DNA of 64,000 bases from Barnesiella merdipullorum (GTDB lineage: Bacteria; Bacteroidota; Bacteroidia; Bacteroidales; Barnesiellaceae): NCBI GenBank assembly GCA_019116365.1, contig DXBT01000023.1, positions 1-64,000 of the forward strand, given 5' to 3'. The position numbers and the translations under genes are program-made. A model generated the notes under the pieces. It saw only the letters and a list, made by a program, of their open reading frames with translations, was not told the origin of the DNA and did no database searches. Below, piece by piece: positions 23,985 to 33,961 of the stretch (position 1 is its first letter; each line of letters starts with the position of its first letter).

Positions 23985-26174
23985 ATGAAACTGGCGCTCC
24001 CGGCCGCCCTGTTTGCGGTGGTCCTCTCTCCCTTGTACGCACACGGTGCCACACCCAACACACCGGCCCATGCTGGCGATTCCATCGCCGTAGTCTATGC
24101 CGACACGACCGGTCTCAATGTCGATTCCATCGAGAGTTCGCTCAAGCAGGTCGATCTCGACGAGGTCACCGTCGAGGCGTCGTCGTGGGTGCAGAAGGCC
24201 GACCGCAACCTGCTATATCCCAACGCACAGCAGATCAAGCAATCGCGCAATGGGTTGCAGTTGCTCCAGAAGCTGCAGATTCCCGGCGTCATCATAAACC
24301 CCTCGGACCAAAGCATTGCCCTGGCCGACCAGAGCGAGGTGAGCCTGCGCATCAACGGTCGGCCCGCCGACAACAAGGAGATTCAGGCCCTCTCTCCCGA
24401 ACAGATTATACGCGTCGAGTACATCGACAACCCGGGCGTGCGCTACGGCGAGGTGGGTGCCGTAATCGATTTCATCGTCAAGAATCCCACCTCGGGCGGC
24501 AGCTTCATGGGAGACATCAGCCAAAGCGTCAACCGGGGATTCGGCGAATACTGGCTCGCTGCCAAGGTGAACAGCGGCAAGTCTGAGTTCTCCTACTCGG
24601 GTTGGTGCTCGCCCCGTTGGAATATGGAGATGCTGCGCGACAATACCGAACACTACGAACTGCCTGACGGCACCCGCTACACCCGCACCGAAGAGAGTCT
24701 CGACGGGAACAAATTCGAGCAGTGGACCAACGGCCATTCGCTCAACTACAACTACCTCGACCCACAAAAGCAGATGTTCAACGCCTCGCTCAAATTCTAT
24801 TATGGTCACCAGGAGAATCTTTACCGAGGCATCCTCACCGACCATTCGCCCGGCGGTACGACCAGCCTCATGCTCGACGACTCGAAAACGCACCGCATCA
24901 GACCCTCGCTGAACCTCTACTATCAATACAACTTCGACGAAGACCAACTGCTCATGGCCAACGTCGTGGCCAGCTACGAGCGTCCCAACAGCCACCGCAT
25001 CTATACCGAGGACGAACTCATCTATACCGACAACGGCTTCACCACCGGCTCGTCGCTGGTCGATATCGACAACCTCATCAAGAGCCGCACCTACTCGATA
25101 CTGGGCGAGGTCGATTATGAAAAGAGGTGGAAAAACAGCCGCCTGACGGCCGGTATCCGCCACACACAGTCGTGGATTACCAACGACTACGTGGCACAGG
25201 GCATCGACGACCACATGAACCAGGGCAACAGCTACATCTTTGGCGAATACTGGATGCGGGTGGGAAAACATTTCGACTTCTCGGCCGGAATCGGCTACAG
25301 CCTCTACTCCTATGTGCCGCGTGACCGGGAATCGCACCTCTACTCCATCTGGCGCCCCCGATTTACGGCCCGATACACCATCAACGAACAGTCGTCGCTG
25401 CGGTTCAACTTCGTGCGCATGGGCAGCGTCATCAGCCTCGATATGCTCAGCCCCGTGGTGCAGGACGTCGATGGCATACAGCAATCGACCGGCAACCCCG
25501 ATGTCAAGCCCTATGCCACCTACAAATACGACCTGCAATACCAATACAACAACGATATCTTCTATGGCAAACTGGGGGCCTTCTATACCCATGCTCCGGG
25601 TGCCATCATGCCCGAAAAGGTATGGGTGGACGACAAAATTCTCACCCGCTACAACAACCAGCGAAATGCCGAAGAGCTGCGTTTCTACCTCGATACCCGG
25701 GTGACGGCCATCCCCGACTGGCTCACCCTCAGTGTCGGACCCGCCTGGCACCGCTACTGGATGCGGGGCAACAACTACACCCACGTCTATAACAACTTCT
25801 ACTGTTATGGCGCCTTCGAACTGTCGCACTGGGGATTCTCGCTCGAGGGGATGCTCCAGACCAACTTCAACCGGTTCTGGGGCGAGACACTCAATGGCGG
25901 GGAGAATGTGCACACCCTCAAACTCTCCTACAACTACAAGGACTGGAACTTCGGGGTGATGGTGTTAGACCCCTTCATCAACGACTACAAAGTGAAAAGC
26001 GAGAACTGGAACCGCTACGCCGGATACCAACAGGTGATGACCTCGAACATGATCAAACAGATGGTAGCCGTCAGCGTGAGCTGGAACCTCAACTGGGGCC
26101 GCCGATACGAAGCCGGCAAACAACGCATCAACAACGCAATAGGCAGCGGCGGTGTCAATGCCGTAGGCAAATAA
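23985..26174 (+). CDS. Outer-membrane beta-barrel protein, TonB-receptor-like
   Basis: 729 residues. Signal peptide (ALPAALFAVVLSPLYAHGA), then a spacer and a plug-like domain: VDLDEVTVEASSWVQKADRN near residues 53-72, LRINGRPADNKEIQALSPEQ and RVEYIDNPGVRYGEVGAVID, which is the pattern of plug domains in the OMP_b-brl_3 family. The rest is barrel. No carboxypeptidase-like domain, no STN domain and no SusD partner. The ligand is unknown. The gene ends at a strong bidirectional terminator shared with fabG. The C-terminus does not finish on an aromatic residue, which is unusual for a barrel. Confidence 0.85.
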   Translation: MKLALPAALFAVVLSPLYAHGATPNTPAHAGDSIAVVYADTTGLNVDSIESSLKQVDLDEVTVEASSWVQKADRNLLYPNAQQIKQSRNGLQLLQKLQIPGVIINPSDQSIALADQSEVSLRINGRPADNKEIQALSPEQIIRVEYIDNPGVRYGEVGAVIDFIVKNPTSGGSFMGDISQSVNRGFGEYWLAAKVNSGKSEFSYSGWCSPRWNMEMLRDNTEHYELPDGTRYTRTEESLDGNKFEQWTNGHSLNYNYLDPQKQMFNASLKFYYGHQENLYRGILTDHSPGGTTSLMLDDSKTHRIRPSLNLYYQYNFDEDQLLMANVVASYERPNSHRIYTEDELIYTDNGFTTGSSLVDIDNLIKSRTYSILGEVDYEKRWKNSRLTAGIRHTQSWITNDYVAQGIDDHMNQGNSYIFGEYWMRVGKHFDFSAGIGYSLYSYVPRDRESHLYSIWRPRFTARYTINEQSSLRFNFVRMGSVISLDMLSPVVQDVDGIQQSTGNPDVKPYATYKYDLQYQYNNDIFYGKLGAFYTHAPGAIMPEKVWVDDKILTRYNNQRNAEELRFYLDTRVTAIPDWLTLSVGPAWHRYWMRGNNYTHVYNNFYCYGAFELSHWGFSLEGMLQTNFNRFWGETLNGGENVHTLKLSYNYKDWNFGVMVLDPFINDYKVKSENWNRYAGYQQVMTSNMIKQMVAVSVSWNLNWGRRYEAGKQRINNAIGSGGVNAVGK

Positions 26175-26246
26175 GCCCGATTCCCCAGCTCTCCACCAAC
26201 CCGGCAACCCAACGGGGTCCCGGCCAGGCACCCAACAGAAACAAAA

Positions 26247-26278
26247 CGGGGCTGTATCGTTTGTGCGATACAGCCCCG
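26247..26278. terminator. Bidirectional terminator between barrel gene and fabG
   Basis: Perfect 13-pair stem CGGGGCTGTATCG/CGATACAGCCCCG with a six-base loop; followed by CTCTTT on the plus strand and TTTTGTT on the minus strand. It serves two convergent genes. Confidence 0.85.
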
Positions 26279-26299
26279 CTCTTTATGCAGATCTCTGGA

Positions 26300-27046
26300 T
26301 TACATGTTCATACCACCGCAGCAGTGGATAACCTGGCCCGTTACATACGACGACAGGTCGGAAGCGAGGAACGTAGCCACATTGGCCACATCTTCGGGCG
26401 TTCCACCACGACGCAGAGGAATCTGTTTGGCCCATTCGGCTTTCACCTCGTCGGAGAGAGCAGCCGTCATGTCGGTGATGATGAAGCCCGGAGCGATAGC
26501 GTTGGCACGTACACCACGCGAACCCAGCTCTTTGGCAATCGACTTGGCCAAACCGATCATACCGGCTTTCGAGGCCGAGTAATTGCATTGACCGGCGTTA
26601 CCCGATACACCTACCACCGAAGCCATGTTGATGATGCTGCCGCCTTTCTGGCGCATCATGATGGGCGTAACGGCGTGGATGAAGTTGAAGGCCGACTTGA
26701 GGTTCACGTTGATGACCATATCCCACTGTTGCTCGGTCATACGCATCATCAGACCGTCGCGAGTGATACCAGCATTGTTTACCAGGATATCGATGCGACC
26801 GAAGTCCTTCACGATCTCGGCAACCACGTTGTGAGCCTCTTCAAAGTTGGCAGCGTTCGAAGCATACCCTTTGGCACGTACACCCAAAGCGGCAATCTCT
26901 TGCTCGGTAGCTTTTCCGTTCTCGTCGATGGCGAGGTCGGTAAATGCGATATCAGCTCCTTCCGAAGCGAATTTCAGGGCGATAGCTTTTCCTATACCCC
27001 GTGCTGCACCAGTAATGACAGCAACTTTTCCTTCCAGTAATTTCAT
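26300..27046 (-). CDS. fabG: 3-oxoacyl-[acyl-carrier-protein] reductase
   Basis: 248 residues from the ATG at 27046. Short-chain dehydrogenase with cofactor motif AVITGAARGIGKA, LVNNAGITRD, catalytic Ser in INMASVVGVSG, and Tyr/Lys in CNYSASKAGMIGLAKS. The C-terminal IHCCGGMNM matches FabG proteins (usual VDGGMxM, here with Cys-Cys before the glycines). It reduces beta-ketoacyl-ACP with NADPH in fatty acid elongation. Downstream of a TetR gene by 64 bases, probably co-transcribed. Confidence 0.93.
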   Translation of the reverse strand: MKLLEGKVAVITGAARGIGKAIALKFASEGADIAFTDLAIDENGKATEQEIAALGVRAKGYASNAANFEEAHNVVAEIVKDFGRIDILVNNAGITRDGLMMRMTEQQWDMVINVNLKSAFNFIHAVTPIMMRQKGGSIINMASVVGVSGNAGQCNYSASKAGMIGLAKSIAKELGSRGVRANAIAPGFIITDMTAALSDEVKAEWAKQIPLRRGGTPEDVANVATFLASDLSSYVTGQVIHCCGGMNM

Positions 27047-27110
27047 AATTTTCTTGTTTATATGCAGGGTGGCGAGTTGCCTCACCGCCCCCGGTTAATA
27101 TAATTATTTC

Positions 27111-27689
27111 CTATCGTTTTATTCCATACAAGATGAAATCCAAGATGTAGTCCTTCAGCCTCGACCGCTCGATACCCGACTCGGCAAAGTTGTCGCGGAT
27201 ATAGGGCACATCGAGTCCCCGCAAAGCATAGTGCAACACCGAAGCGGTTGCCGTCACGTTGGGGATGTGAAAAGCGCCCTGCTCTACCCCCTCGGTGAGA
27301 ATACTCCGCAAGAGTGCCTCTTCCCGGATATCGATACTGCGCCGGGCCTTCTCGACCTTCCAGATGTCGCGAAAAAACTCGGCCCGCAATGTACCGTTAC
27401 GCACAACCGCCTCTTTGACAGCCTCCAAACGAGTGTTAATGTAGTTGAGCAGCTTCTCCTCGGGGGGTAAATCGCGATTGGCCAATCCCTCGAGCCGGGC
27501 ATACAAGTGCTCCGACTCGGCCTCGACTACAGCCCAATAGATCTCATTCTTGTTCTTGAAATAGGTATAGATCGTGCGGCGTCCTTTCCCCGACGCCTCG
27601 GCAATATCGTTCATCGTCGTAGCCGCCACCCCTTTGCGGGCAAACAGCTGGCGGGCCACATCGATAAGCAATTCTCGTGTACGAACCAT
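27111..27689 (-). CDS. TetR/AcrR-family transcriptional regulator
   Basis: 192 residues from the ATG at 27689; a GTG at 27713 in the same frame would add eight basic residues and is possible. N-terminal helix-turn-helix: ARQLFARKGVAATTMNDIAE followed by GKGRRTIYTYFKNKNEIYWA. The C-terminal part is the ligand/dimer domain. It precedes fabG on the same strand, so it may regulate fatty acid synthesis, but no operator palindrome is obvious. A promoter-like pair (TTTG, 21 bases, TAATTTCG) lies upstream on the minus strand. Confidence 0.9.
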   Translation of the reverse strand: MVRTRELLIDVARQLFARKGVAATTMNDIAEASGKGRRTIYTYFKNKNEIYWAVVEAESEHLYARLEGLANRDLPPEEKLLNYINTRLEAVKEAVVRNGTLRAEFFRDIWKVEKARRSIDIREEALLRSILTEGVEQGAFHIPNVTATASVLHYALRGLDVPYIRDNFAESGIERSRLKDYILDFILYGIKR

Positions 27690-27885
27690 AACCTGTCTCT
27701 TTTTCAGTTGCACATCGGTGCAAAACTTGTGCGAAATTACATATTTTTATCATTAAAAACCAAAGCAAACACTTCGTTTTTCTTGCCACTCTCCACGGCA
27801 GAAACTTTAACATTGTTAAAATCAATTGATAATCAATAGCTTAATTCTTAAATCAAAAGGTTACCTGAAAAATTACATCCAAATA

Positions 27886-27916
27886 TTTGCATTTTCGATT
27901 ATTCTCCGTACCTTTG
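27886..27916 (+). promoter_or_regulatory. Promoter of tRNA-fMet
   Basis: TTTG (27886-27889), 19-base spacer, TACCTTTG (27909-27916), consensus. The mature tRNA starts 14 bases later. Confidence 0.8.
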
Positions 27917-27929
27917 CACTCACAAACAC

Positions 27930-28004
<75 letters not shown>

Positions 28005-28009
28005 AGACA

Positions 28010-28036
28010 AAGGGTCGCAAACAGCGGCCCTTTTTT
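28010..28036 (+). terminator. Rho-independent terminator of tRNA-fMet
   Basis: AAGGGTCGC/GCGGCCCTT stem (one wobble) with loop AAACA, then six T. Confidence 0.85.
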
Positions 28037-28144
28037 CATATATCCCTCTCCATACCCCATAGCACACACACGCACAAGACCACTAATTTTCAGAAAAAGA
28101 GACGCTTTTTTACAAAAACAGAACTTTTCAGCGACTTTTCTTAT

Positions 28145-28152
28145 TATTTTTG
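28145..28152 (+). promoter_or_regulatory. Probable -7 box of AsmA-like gene
   Basis: TATTTTTG matches TAnnTTTG; no TTTG at -33. It lies 21 bases before the ATG. Confidence 0.45.
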
Positions 28153-28173
28153 TAAGACCAAACAGGAATCGAT

Positions 28174-31152
28174 ATGAAAAACCGAACTAAAAAAATACTT
28201 GCCATCACGGGTATCTCTTTGGGGTCGATCATCGTACTTTTGATTGCGGCAATTGCCATTGCCATCAATTTTGTATTTACCCCCGAAAAGCTCACACCGG
28301 TCGTGCTTAAGGTAGCCAATCAAAACCTGAATGCCAAGCTCGACATGAAGAGTGTGGAGCTGACCTTCTTCTCGACCTTCCCGCGATTCGGGGTGAAACT
28401 GACCGACGGTACCCTTGTATCGAAATCGATACGCGACTCGCTTTGGCAACGTACCGATTCGCTACTCTCGTTCAAACGAGCCATCGTAGTAGTGAATGTA
28501 GTCGATTACCTGCAAAACAAGAAAATCAGTCTCAACCGGCTGCGACTCGACAGTATAAATGTCTATGCTTTCAAAAACAAAGAGGGCGTGGCCAACTGGG
28601 ATATCGTGAAACCCGATACCGTAGCCGAGACCGACACGACATCGACCGGCCCAATTGCCAGCGAAATAGACATACGGCGCATCGTTGTGCGCCATGCCAC
28701 CGTCACCTACGACGACCGCGAGACCCGAGTCTTCGCCAACCTGTGGGACTCGAACCTCAAACTGAAAGCGCACTGGCAACGGGGACACTCCATGCTGGCT
28801 CTCGACTTCAAGAATAAAAACGTACTCTTCTGGCAAGACGGCGAACTGCTGGCCCACCACATAGCCACTCAGTTGAAAACCGATGTCGAACTCGACCGGG
28901 CCACCCGGACCATCGACCTGCGCAACGCCTTGCTCGATGTCAACGGAGTGGAGCTCGATATCAAGGGGACCTTGCGCGGCGACACCGTAGCCAAAGCCCT
29001 GGACATAGACCTGCAATACGGGCTGCATGCCCCGTCGCTGGAGACTGTCATGCGCATGATTCCCGAAAGCGTGGTCAAGAAGGAGGAGGTATCGGCCCAA
29101 GGCGACGTGACGCTGAACGGTATTGTCAAAGGGCTCTATGGCAAAGACAAGTTGCCCATGGTCACCCTCAAGGTCGTAATCGACAAAGCCTCGGCCAAGT
29201 ATGCCCACCTGCCCTATGGCATCGATGAATTCAAGGCCGACTTTTTCGGACAGATCGACATGACCAAACAGCAACCCTCGTACCTCGACCTGAAGATTTT
29301 CCACTTCAAGGGAGCCCACACCAACATCCTGGCCGATGCCAAAGTGACCGACCTGCTGGGCGACCCCGACATCACGCTGAACACCAAATCGGTAATCGAC
29401 CTGACCGCCCTGGCCAAGACATTCCCCTTGCAAGACGGCGTCTCTATCGAGGGAAACGTCGATGCCGACCTGCGGGTGCGCTGCCGCCTGTCGTCAATCA
29501 AGAAGAAAGATCTGGGACGCATCAAGGCACTGGGCAAGATAAAGATGGCCCAACTGGCCTTGCGCGACACAAACAAAAACTTTGAATTCACGAGCGACGC
29601 CTCGCTTCGTTTCTTTGGCAACGATGTACTGGGGGCACAAGCCCAAATCCAGAATATCGTGCTTCACTCACGCCAGGTAAACTCAACCATCGAAAACCTC
29701 TCGGCATCCATCAAGACGACCAATCCGCAAGACACTACACGCATAGCCGACGTGCAATGCAAGGTGAATGTCCAGAAACTGAAAGCCTCGATGCCCGCCG
29801 ACTCGCTGCTGCTCTTCTGCGGCAAAGCCGACGCTACCGTCAATCTGCAACCGATGGAAAACAAACCCACCAAACCCCAAGTCCGGTTCAACCTGAAGGC
29901 CGACACCCTCTTCTGTAAACTCGGCGAAAACCGCTTGGGCATGGACAAGGCTGGTATAAAATTAAGAGCCCGACAAATAAAAGACTCGATATGGATACCC
30001 CAAGGCACCGTAGGGTTTAATCGCCTGTTTGTGCGCACCCCCATGTCGTCGCTACCCATACGCTTCCAAAAAACGGCCGTATCGGTGGGCAACCGCACCA
30101 TCACCCTGCACAACGCCACCATGCGGATAGGCCGCTCGGACCTCACCGCATCGGGTTCCATACACAACCTCTACGGCGCCTTAAAACGCAACAAGATGCT
30201 CAAGGCGACCCTAAACCTCTCATCGAGAAACCTCAACTGCAACCAGCTGCTCCGGTCGATTACATTCCCCGAAGATACCGTTCAAATAGAGACCGACACC
30301 ACCTCGACACCCCTGCAACTCTTTGTCATACCCAAGAACATCGATTTTGAGTTACAAACCAACCTGAGGCGAGTCCGCTACGGAAAAATGACATTCCGCA
30401 ACGTACACGGAGCCGTCGATGTGCGCAACCAAGCCATACACCTCAAGGAGCTGAGCATGGAGGGACTGGGAGCCACCATGAACACCACCCTCATCTACCA
30501 GGCCCGCAATGCCAAAGCCGGATATGCCGGATTTGACTTCAAGCTGCACAACATCAACATAGGCAAACTGGTTGATTTCATCCCCTCGCTCGACACCATC
30601 GTACCCATGCTGCGATCGTTCCAGGGGACGGTCGAGTTCAACGTGTCGGCCGAATCGGCACTCGACTCCTGCCTCAACATCAAGATACCCTCCCTGCGAT
30701 CGGCCATACATGTCGAAGGCGACAGCCTCGTGTTGCTCGACGGTGAAACCTTCGCCGAGATCTCGAAAAAATTCCTCTTCAAGAACAAAGAGCGCAACCT
30801 CATCGACAGCATTGCCGTCAACATCAGCGTGGCCGACGGCAATGTGACCGTCTATCCCTTCGTCGTCGAGATGGACCGTTATCGAGCGGCGGTGGGTGGT
30901 ACACAAGACCTCGACATGAACTTCAACTACCACATATCCATACTCAAGTCGCCCATCCCCTTCAAGCTGGGTTTGAACATCTCGGGTAACCTCGACAAGA
31001 TGAAATTCGGCATGGGCAAGGCCAAATACAAAGACGCCGTCACCCCCGTCGAGATACACAAGGTCGATAGCACCATCGTGAATATGGGTGAGCAGATTGT
31101 GCGCGACTTCAGGCGAGTCATGCGACGGCAAAGTACGCCCTCTACAAGATAA
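28174..31152 (+). CDS. AsmA-family envelope protein
   Basis: 992 residues. One N-terminal membrane anchor (about 9-33, ITGISLGSIIVLLIAAIAIA) followed by a very long beta-rich periplasmic part. The first 100 residues (KLTPVVLKVANQNLNAKLDM, LTFFSTFPRFGVKLTDG) are the AsmA N-terminal domain, and the C-terminal third (KLVDFIPSLDTIVPMLRSFQ, LDMNFNYHISILKSPIPFK) resembles the AsmA_2/DUF3971-like end. These proteins are related to the VPS13-like bridges thought to move phospholipid between membranes, so a role in outer-membrane lipid homeostasis is likely by family. Monocistronic. Confidence 0.88.
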   Translation: MKNRTKKILAITGISLGSIIVLLIAAIAIAINFVFTPEKLTPVVLKVANQNLNAKLDMKSVELTFFSTFPRFGVKLTDGTLVSKSIRDSLWQRTDSLLSFKRAIVVVNVVDYLQNKKISLNRLRLDSINVYAFKNKEGVANWDIVKPDTVAETDTTSTGPIASEIDIRRIVVRHATVTYDDRETRVFANLWDSNLKLKAHWQRGHSMLALDFKNKNVLFWQDGELLAHHIATQLKTDVELDRATRTIDLRNALLDVNGVELDIKGTLRGDTVAKALDIDLQYGLHAPSLETVMRMIPESVVKKEEVSAQGDVTLNGIVKGLYGKDKLPMVTLKVVIDKASAKYAHLPYGIDEFKADFFGQIDMTKQQPSYLDLKIFHFKGAHTNILADAKVTDLLGDPDITLNTKSVIDLTALAKTFPLQDGVSIEGNVDADLRVRCRLSSIKKKDLGRIKALGKIKMAQLALRDTNKNFEFTSDASLRFFGNDVLGAQAQIQNIVLHSRQVNSTIENLSASIKTTNPQDTTRIADVQCKVNVQKLKASMPADSLLLFCGKADATVNLQPMENKPTKPQVRFNLKADTLFCKLGENRLGMDKAGIKLRARQIKDSIWIPQGTVGFNRLFVRTPMSSLPIRFQKTAVSVGNRTITLHNATMRIGRSDLTASGSIHNLYGALKRNKMLKATLNLSSRNLNCNQLLRSITFPEDTVQIETDTTSTPLQLFVIPKNIDFELQTNLRRVRYGKMTFRNVHGAVDVRNQAIHLKELSMEGLGATMNTTLIYQARNAKAGYAGFDFKLHNINIGKLVDFIPSLDTIVPMLRSFQGTVEFNVSAESALDSCLNIKIPSLRSAIHVEGDSLVLLDGETFAEISKKFLFKNKERNLIDSIAVNISVADGNVTVYPFVVEMDRYRAAVGGTQDLDMNFNYHISILKSPIPFKLGLNISGNLDKMKFGMGKAKYKDAVTPVEIHKVDSTIVNMGEQIVRDFRRVMRRQSTPSTR

Positions 31153-31187
31153 ACCTTCTTCACAAGAGAATACCCCGTCAATATACA

Positions 31188-31230
31188 ACGACACGCCCCC
31201 GACTGATTTGACAGTTCGGGGGCGTGTCGT
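31188..31230. terminator. Bidirectional hairpin between AsmA-like and DUF486 genes
   Basis: 15-pair perfect outer stem (31188-31202 with 31216-31230) extended by four inner pairs past a bulged T; very GC-rich. Neither side has a clean T-run, but the position between two convergent genes suits a terminator. Confidence 0.6.
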
Positions 31231-31306
31231 ACCACCACTATTTGCCTCTCAAGGGAGGGAAAGCCCCGTCACCTGTACATCGACCGTCAGGAACACGGGG
31301 CAAGAA

Positions 31307-31675
31307 TCACTTCATAAATACAAAATAAACGGCCAGCACCAAGCAACCGAAAGCGGCAATATGATTCCAGTGCAACGATTCGCCCTTGAAGAACACCACT
31401 GAAAAGACGGTAAAGATAATGAGCGTAATCACCTCTTGAATCACCTTCAACTGCATGAGGCTGAAAGGCCCTCCGTTCTCACGGAACCCCAACCGGTTGG
31501 CCGGCACCTGACAACAATACTCAAACAAAGCAATACCCCAGCTAAGCAGAATCACCCCATAAAGAGGCCAGTTACTGATAACCTTCATCTCCTGCAACTT
31601 GAGGTGGCCATACCAGGCCATTGTCATAAAAATATTGGATATGATAAGTAACCCTATCGCATACAATCCCTGCAT
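31307..31675 (-). CDS. DUF486-family small membrane protein (DMT-like)
   Basis: 122 residues from the ATG at 31675. Four membrane spans (AIGLLIISNIFMTMAW, LYGVILLSWGIALFEY, EVITLIIFTVFSVVFF, IAAFGCLVLAVYFVF) with the diagnostic loop CCQVPANRLGFRENGGPFS, conserved in DUF486. It resembles half a drug/metabolite transporter and may dimerise; no substrate is known. Monocistronic, convergent with the AsmA-like gene. Confidence 0.88.
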   Translation of the reverse strand: MQGLYAIGLLIISNIFMTMAWYGHLKLQEMKVISNWPLYGVILLSWGIALFEYCCQVPANRLGFRENGGPFSLMQLKVIQEVITLIIFTVFSVVFFKGESLHWNHIAAFGCLVLAVYFVFMK

Positions 31676-31705
31676 AACTTTTTCTCCTTTTTCAAAAATC
31701 GGGTG

Positions 31706-31735
31706 CAAAGATACGCATTAAAAACAAGAAACAAA
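31706..31735 (-). promoter_or_regulatory. Promoter of DUF486 gene
   Basis: On the minus strand TTTG (31732-31735), 18-base spacer, TATCTTTG (31706-31713). The ATG is 31 bases downstream. Confidence 0.6.
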
Positions 31736-31883
31736 GCAAATCGCACAAGAAGCTCACAGCAAGATTAATACACACAACACTCCCATAAAGCAAAACGGTC
31801 CAAAGAAAAACCATTTATAAAAAAAGTTAATACTCCCGCCAAGTGGTAAAAATGCCCCATCTTTGCAGTCGAGAGTATCTTAT

Positions 31884-32372
31884 ATGGAGAGCAAACGCAT
31901 CGTTACCAAACCCTGCCAGGTGTCACCCATGCACTATTTCGGGCGATTGTTGCGCACATGGCTATATCGAAACGGGGTATGGATTGTGCTGATTGTGGCC
32001 CTGCTCGTGATGTTGTCGATACACAATCCACTATTCATCTATGTAGGGCTCATGCTGGTATTTCTGGTCTTCCCCATGATTCTGTATCACTTGTGGTTTG
32101 CCTATGCCCTGCACCCCGACTGCCGGGCATCCATTCTGTCGAAAGAGGTTGAATTGAGCGAGCAAGGCATTACCTGCCACTTCGACGACAATCGCACCGA
32201 GACCATCGGGTGGAACCAAATTATCGATGTTAAAATAACCTCGAGCGACCTGGTCTTCTACCTCTCGCGATATCTCTTCTTCGTTCTACCCTGTGACTCA
32301 TTTCAATCGCCCGACGATTTGGACTATTTTCTTAAAAAAATTCTCGCACCGTCCATGAAGTATCAAAATTAA
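31884..32372 (+). CDS. YcxB-like membrane protein
   Basis: 162 residues from the ATG at 31884. Two adjacent membrane spans (IVLIVALLVMLSIHN and LFIYVGLMLVFLVFPMIL) are followed by a small beta-rich C-terminal domain (ELSEQGITCHFDDNRTETIGWNQIIDVK) with the pattern of YcxB-like/PH-like proteins (strand, strand, then a tryptophan in W-x-x-I). Function unknown. An imperfect -7 box (CATCTTTG) lies about 20 bases upstream. Confidence 0.7.
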   Translation: MESKRIVTKPCQVSPMHYFGRLLRTWLYRNGVWIVLIVALLVMLSIHNPLFIYVGLMLVFLVFPMILYHLWFAYALHPDCRASILSKEVELSEQGITCHFDDNRTETIGWNQIIDVKITSSDLVFYLSRYLFFVLPCDSFQSPDDLDYFLKKILAPSMKYQN

Positions 32373-32375
32373 TTG

Positions 32376-32383
32376 TATATTTG
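32376..32383 (+). promoter_or_regulatory. Probable -7 box of TPR/PD40-nfeD-floA operon
   Basis: TATATTTG matches TAnnTTTG. It overlaps the end of the DUF/YcxB region and lies about 103 bases before the ATG at 32486. Confidence 0.45.
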
Positions 32384-32485
32384 TAAAATATAGTATATGG
32401 CTTAACATAACCATTCTGTGGGAACAAAGATTTCGGTTGGTTCTACAAGGGTCATTCGCTATATGTGAGTACAATTTTGTTACAC

Positions 32486-33937
32486 ATGAAAGCAATCAAA
32501 CTATTCCTTAAATATTCATTGGCGGTTACTGTCGCCTTTTCTGTTCTACTCCCGGCGAGGGCCATAACCCTCGACGAAGCCCGCGAATTGTACAAGGCGG
32601 GGAAATATGCCGAGGCAGCTCCCGTATTCAAGGCTCAGCTGAAACGGAAACCCAACGACGGGTCGCTGAACCACTGGTATGGCGTGTGCCTCCTCCACGA
32701 AGGAAAATATGACGAGGCTGAGAAGTACTTGAAAATAGGAGTCAAACGCAAAGTACTCGAGTCGCCCCATTTCCTGGGCGATGTCTATATGGCTCAATAT
32801 CGTTTCGACGATGCCGTCGAAAGCTATGAAGACTATATCGCGGGACTTAAAAAGGCGAAAAAACAGGTTCCCGATTCGGCAACCGAGGCTATTGAAAGAG
32901 CTAAAAAAGCCAAACTGATGCTTGGTCATGTAGAGCAGGTACAAATTATCGACAGCCTCATTGTCGATGCCGACTCGTTTTTTGAATATTTCAAGATGAC
33001 TCCCGAGTCGGGACGCATAGGCACAAGCGAAACTTTGGGAGTCGATATCCCCGAACAGACCATTGGCTATATGCCACAACGGGGCGACAAGGTATTCTTC
33101 GGGATGAAGAGCGAAGACAAAGGCTATGAACTGTGCACGATGAACAAGCTCACCGACGGTCGTTGGAGCCGCATCAACCCGCTGCCCGAAGGGGTCAACA
33201 CCGACCGCGACGAAGCCTACCCCTTCTTCCTGAACGACGGGGTAACCCTCTATTTCGCCTCGAACGGCGAGGGGTCCATTGGCGGATACGACATCTTCAT
33301 CACCCGGTTGAATCTCGAGAACAACACCTATCTGAAACCCGAGAATGTGGGCATGCCCTTCAACTCGACGTTCAACGACTATATGATGGCCATCGACGAA
33401 ATGCTCAACATCGGGTGGTTTGTCTCCGACCGTCAGCGAATACCGGGCAAAGTAACCATCTATCTGTTTATCCCCAACGATAGTAAACAGACCTATAATC
33501 TCGACGAAATCGACACCGACATCAAATCGCTGGCCCTCATTCGCTCCATTCACGACTCGTGGCCCGAGGGCGCCGACTATACCGAACTGCTGCAACAGGT
33601 GAAAGAGATTAAAGAGGCAAAGGCCCAAACCCGACCCGATTTTGTCTTTGCCATTTGCAACGGAATACACTATACTTCGCTCGACCAGTTCACCAATGCC
33701 GAGGCCCGCAACCTGTTTGTCAAAGCCAACGAAACGCGCAAAAACATTGATCAACTGGAGGCGAAGGCTGCCCAATTGCGCACTCAATATACAAAAGCCC
33801 AAGGTACTACCCGGCAACGGCTGGCCGCCGAGATAGGGACGCTCGAGTCGCAACTGCTCTCGCTCTATCCGCAACCCGCCGAATATGAGAACCAGGCCCG
33901 CAAAGCCGAGCTCGATGCCTTGCAAAAAAGACATTAA
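32486..33937 (+). CDS. Secreted TPR / PD40 beta-propeller protein
   Basis: 483 residues from the ATG at 32486. Signal peptide (LAVTVAFSVLLPARA), TPR repeats at about 25-140 (ARELYKAGKYAEAAPVFKAQ, CLLHEGKYDEAEKYLKIGV), then WD40-like PD40 repeats at about 205-340 (GDKVFFGMKSEDKGYELCTM; DGVTLYFASNGEGSIGGYDI; MLNIGWFVSDRQRIPGKVTI), and a coiled-coil C-terminus (about 400-480). The TPR-propeller order recalls the T9SS protein PorE, but the OmpA peptidoglycan-binding domain is absent. First gene of a run with nfeD (24 bases later) and floA. Confidence 0.8.
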   Translation: MKAIKLFLKYSLAVTVAFSVLLPARAITLDEARELYKAGKYAEAAPVFKAQLKRKPNDGSLNHWYGVCLLHEGKYDEAEKYLKIGVKRKVLESPHFLGDVYMAQYRFDDAVESYEDYIAGLKKAKKQVPDSATEAIERAKKAKLMLGHVEQVQIIDSLIVDADSFFEYFKMTPESGRIGTSETLGVDIPEQTIGYMPQRGDKVFFGMKSEDKGYELCTMNKLTDGRWSRINPLPEGVNTDRDEAYPFFLNDGVTLYFASNGEGSIGGYDIFITRLNLENNTYLKPENVGMPFNSTFNDYMMAIDEMLNIGWFVSDRQRIPGKVTIYLFIPNDSKQTYNLDEIDTDIKSLALIRSIHDSWPEGADYTELLQQVKEIKEAKAQTRPDFVFAICNGIHYTSLDQFTNAEARNLFVKANETRKNIDQLEAKAAQLRTQYTKAQGTTRQRLAAEIGTLESQLLSLYPQPAEYENQARKAELDALQKRH

Positions 33938-33961
33938 AAAGAACTGTAAAAACAGATAGCC

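Noticed and set aside
23766..24071. 100-codon upstream extension of the pseudouridine synthase
   Set aside because: It passes through the promoter and shows no similarity to the family; the ATG at 23765 precedes the usual RluA start.
24213..25913. Minus-strand open frame of 566 codons
   Set aside because: Antisense of the outer-membrane barrel gene, which has a signal peptide and plug motifs.
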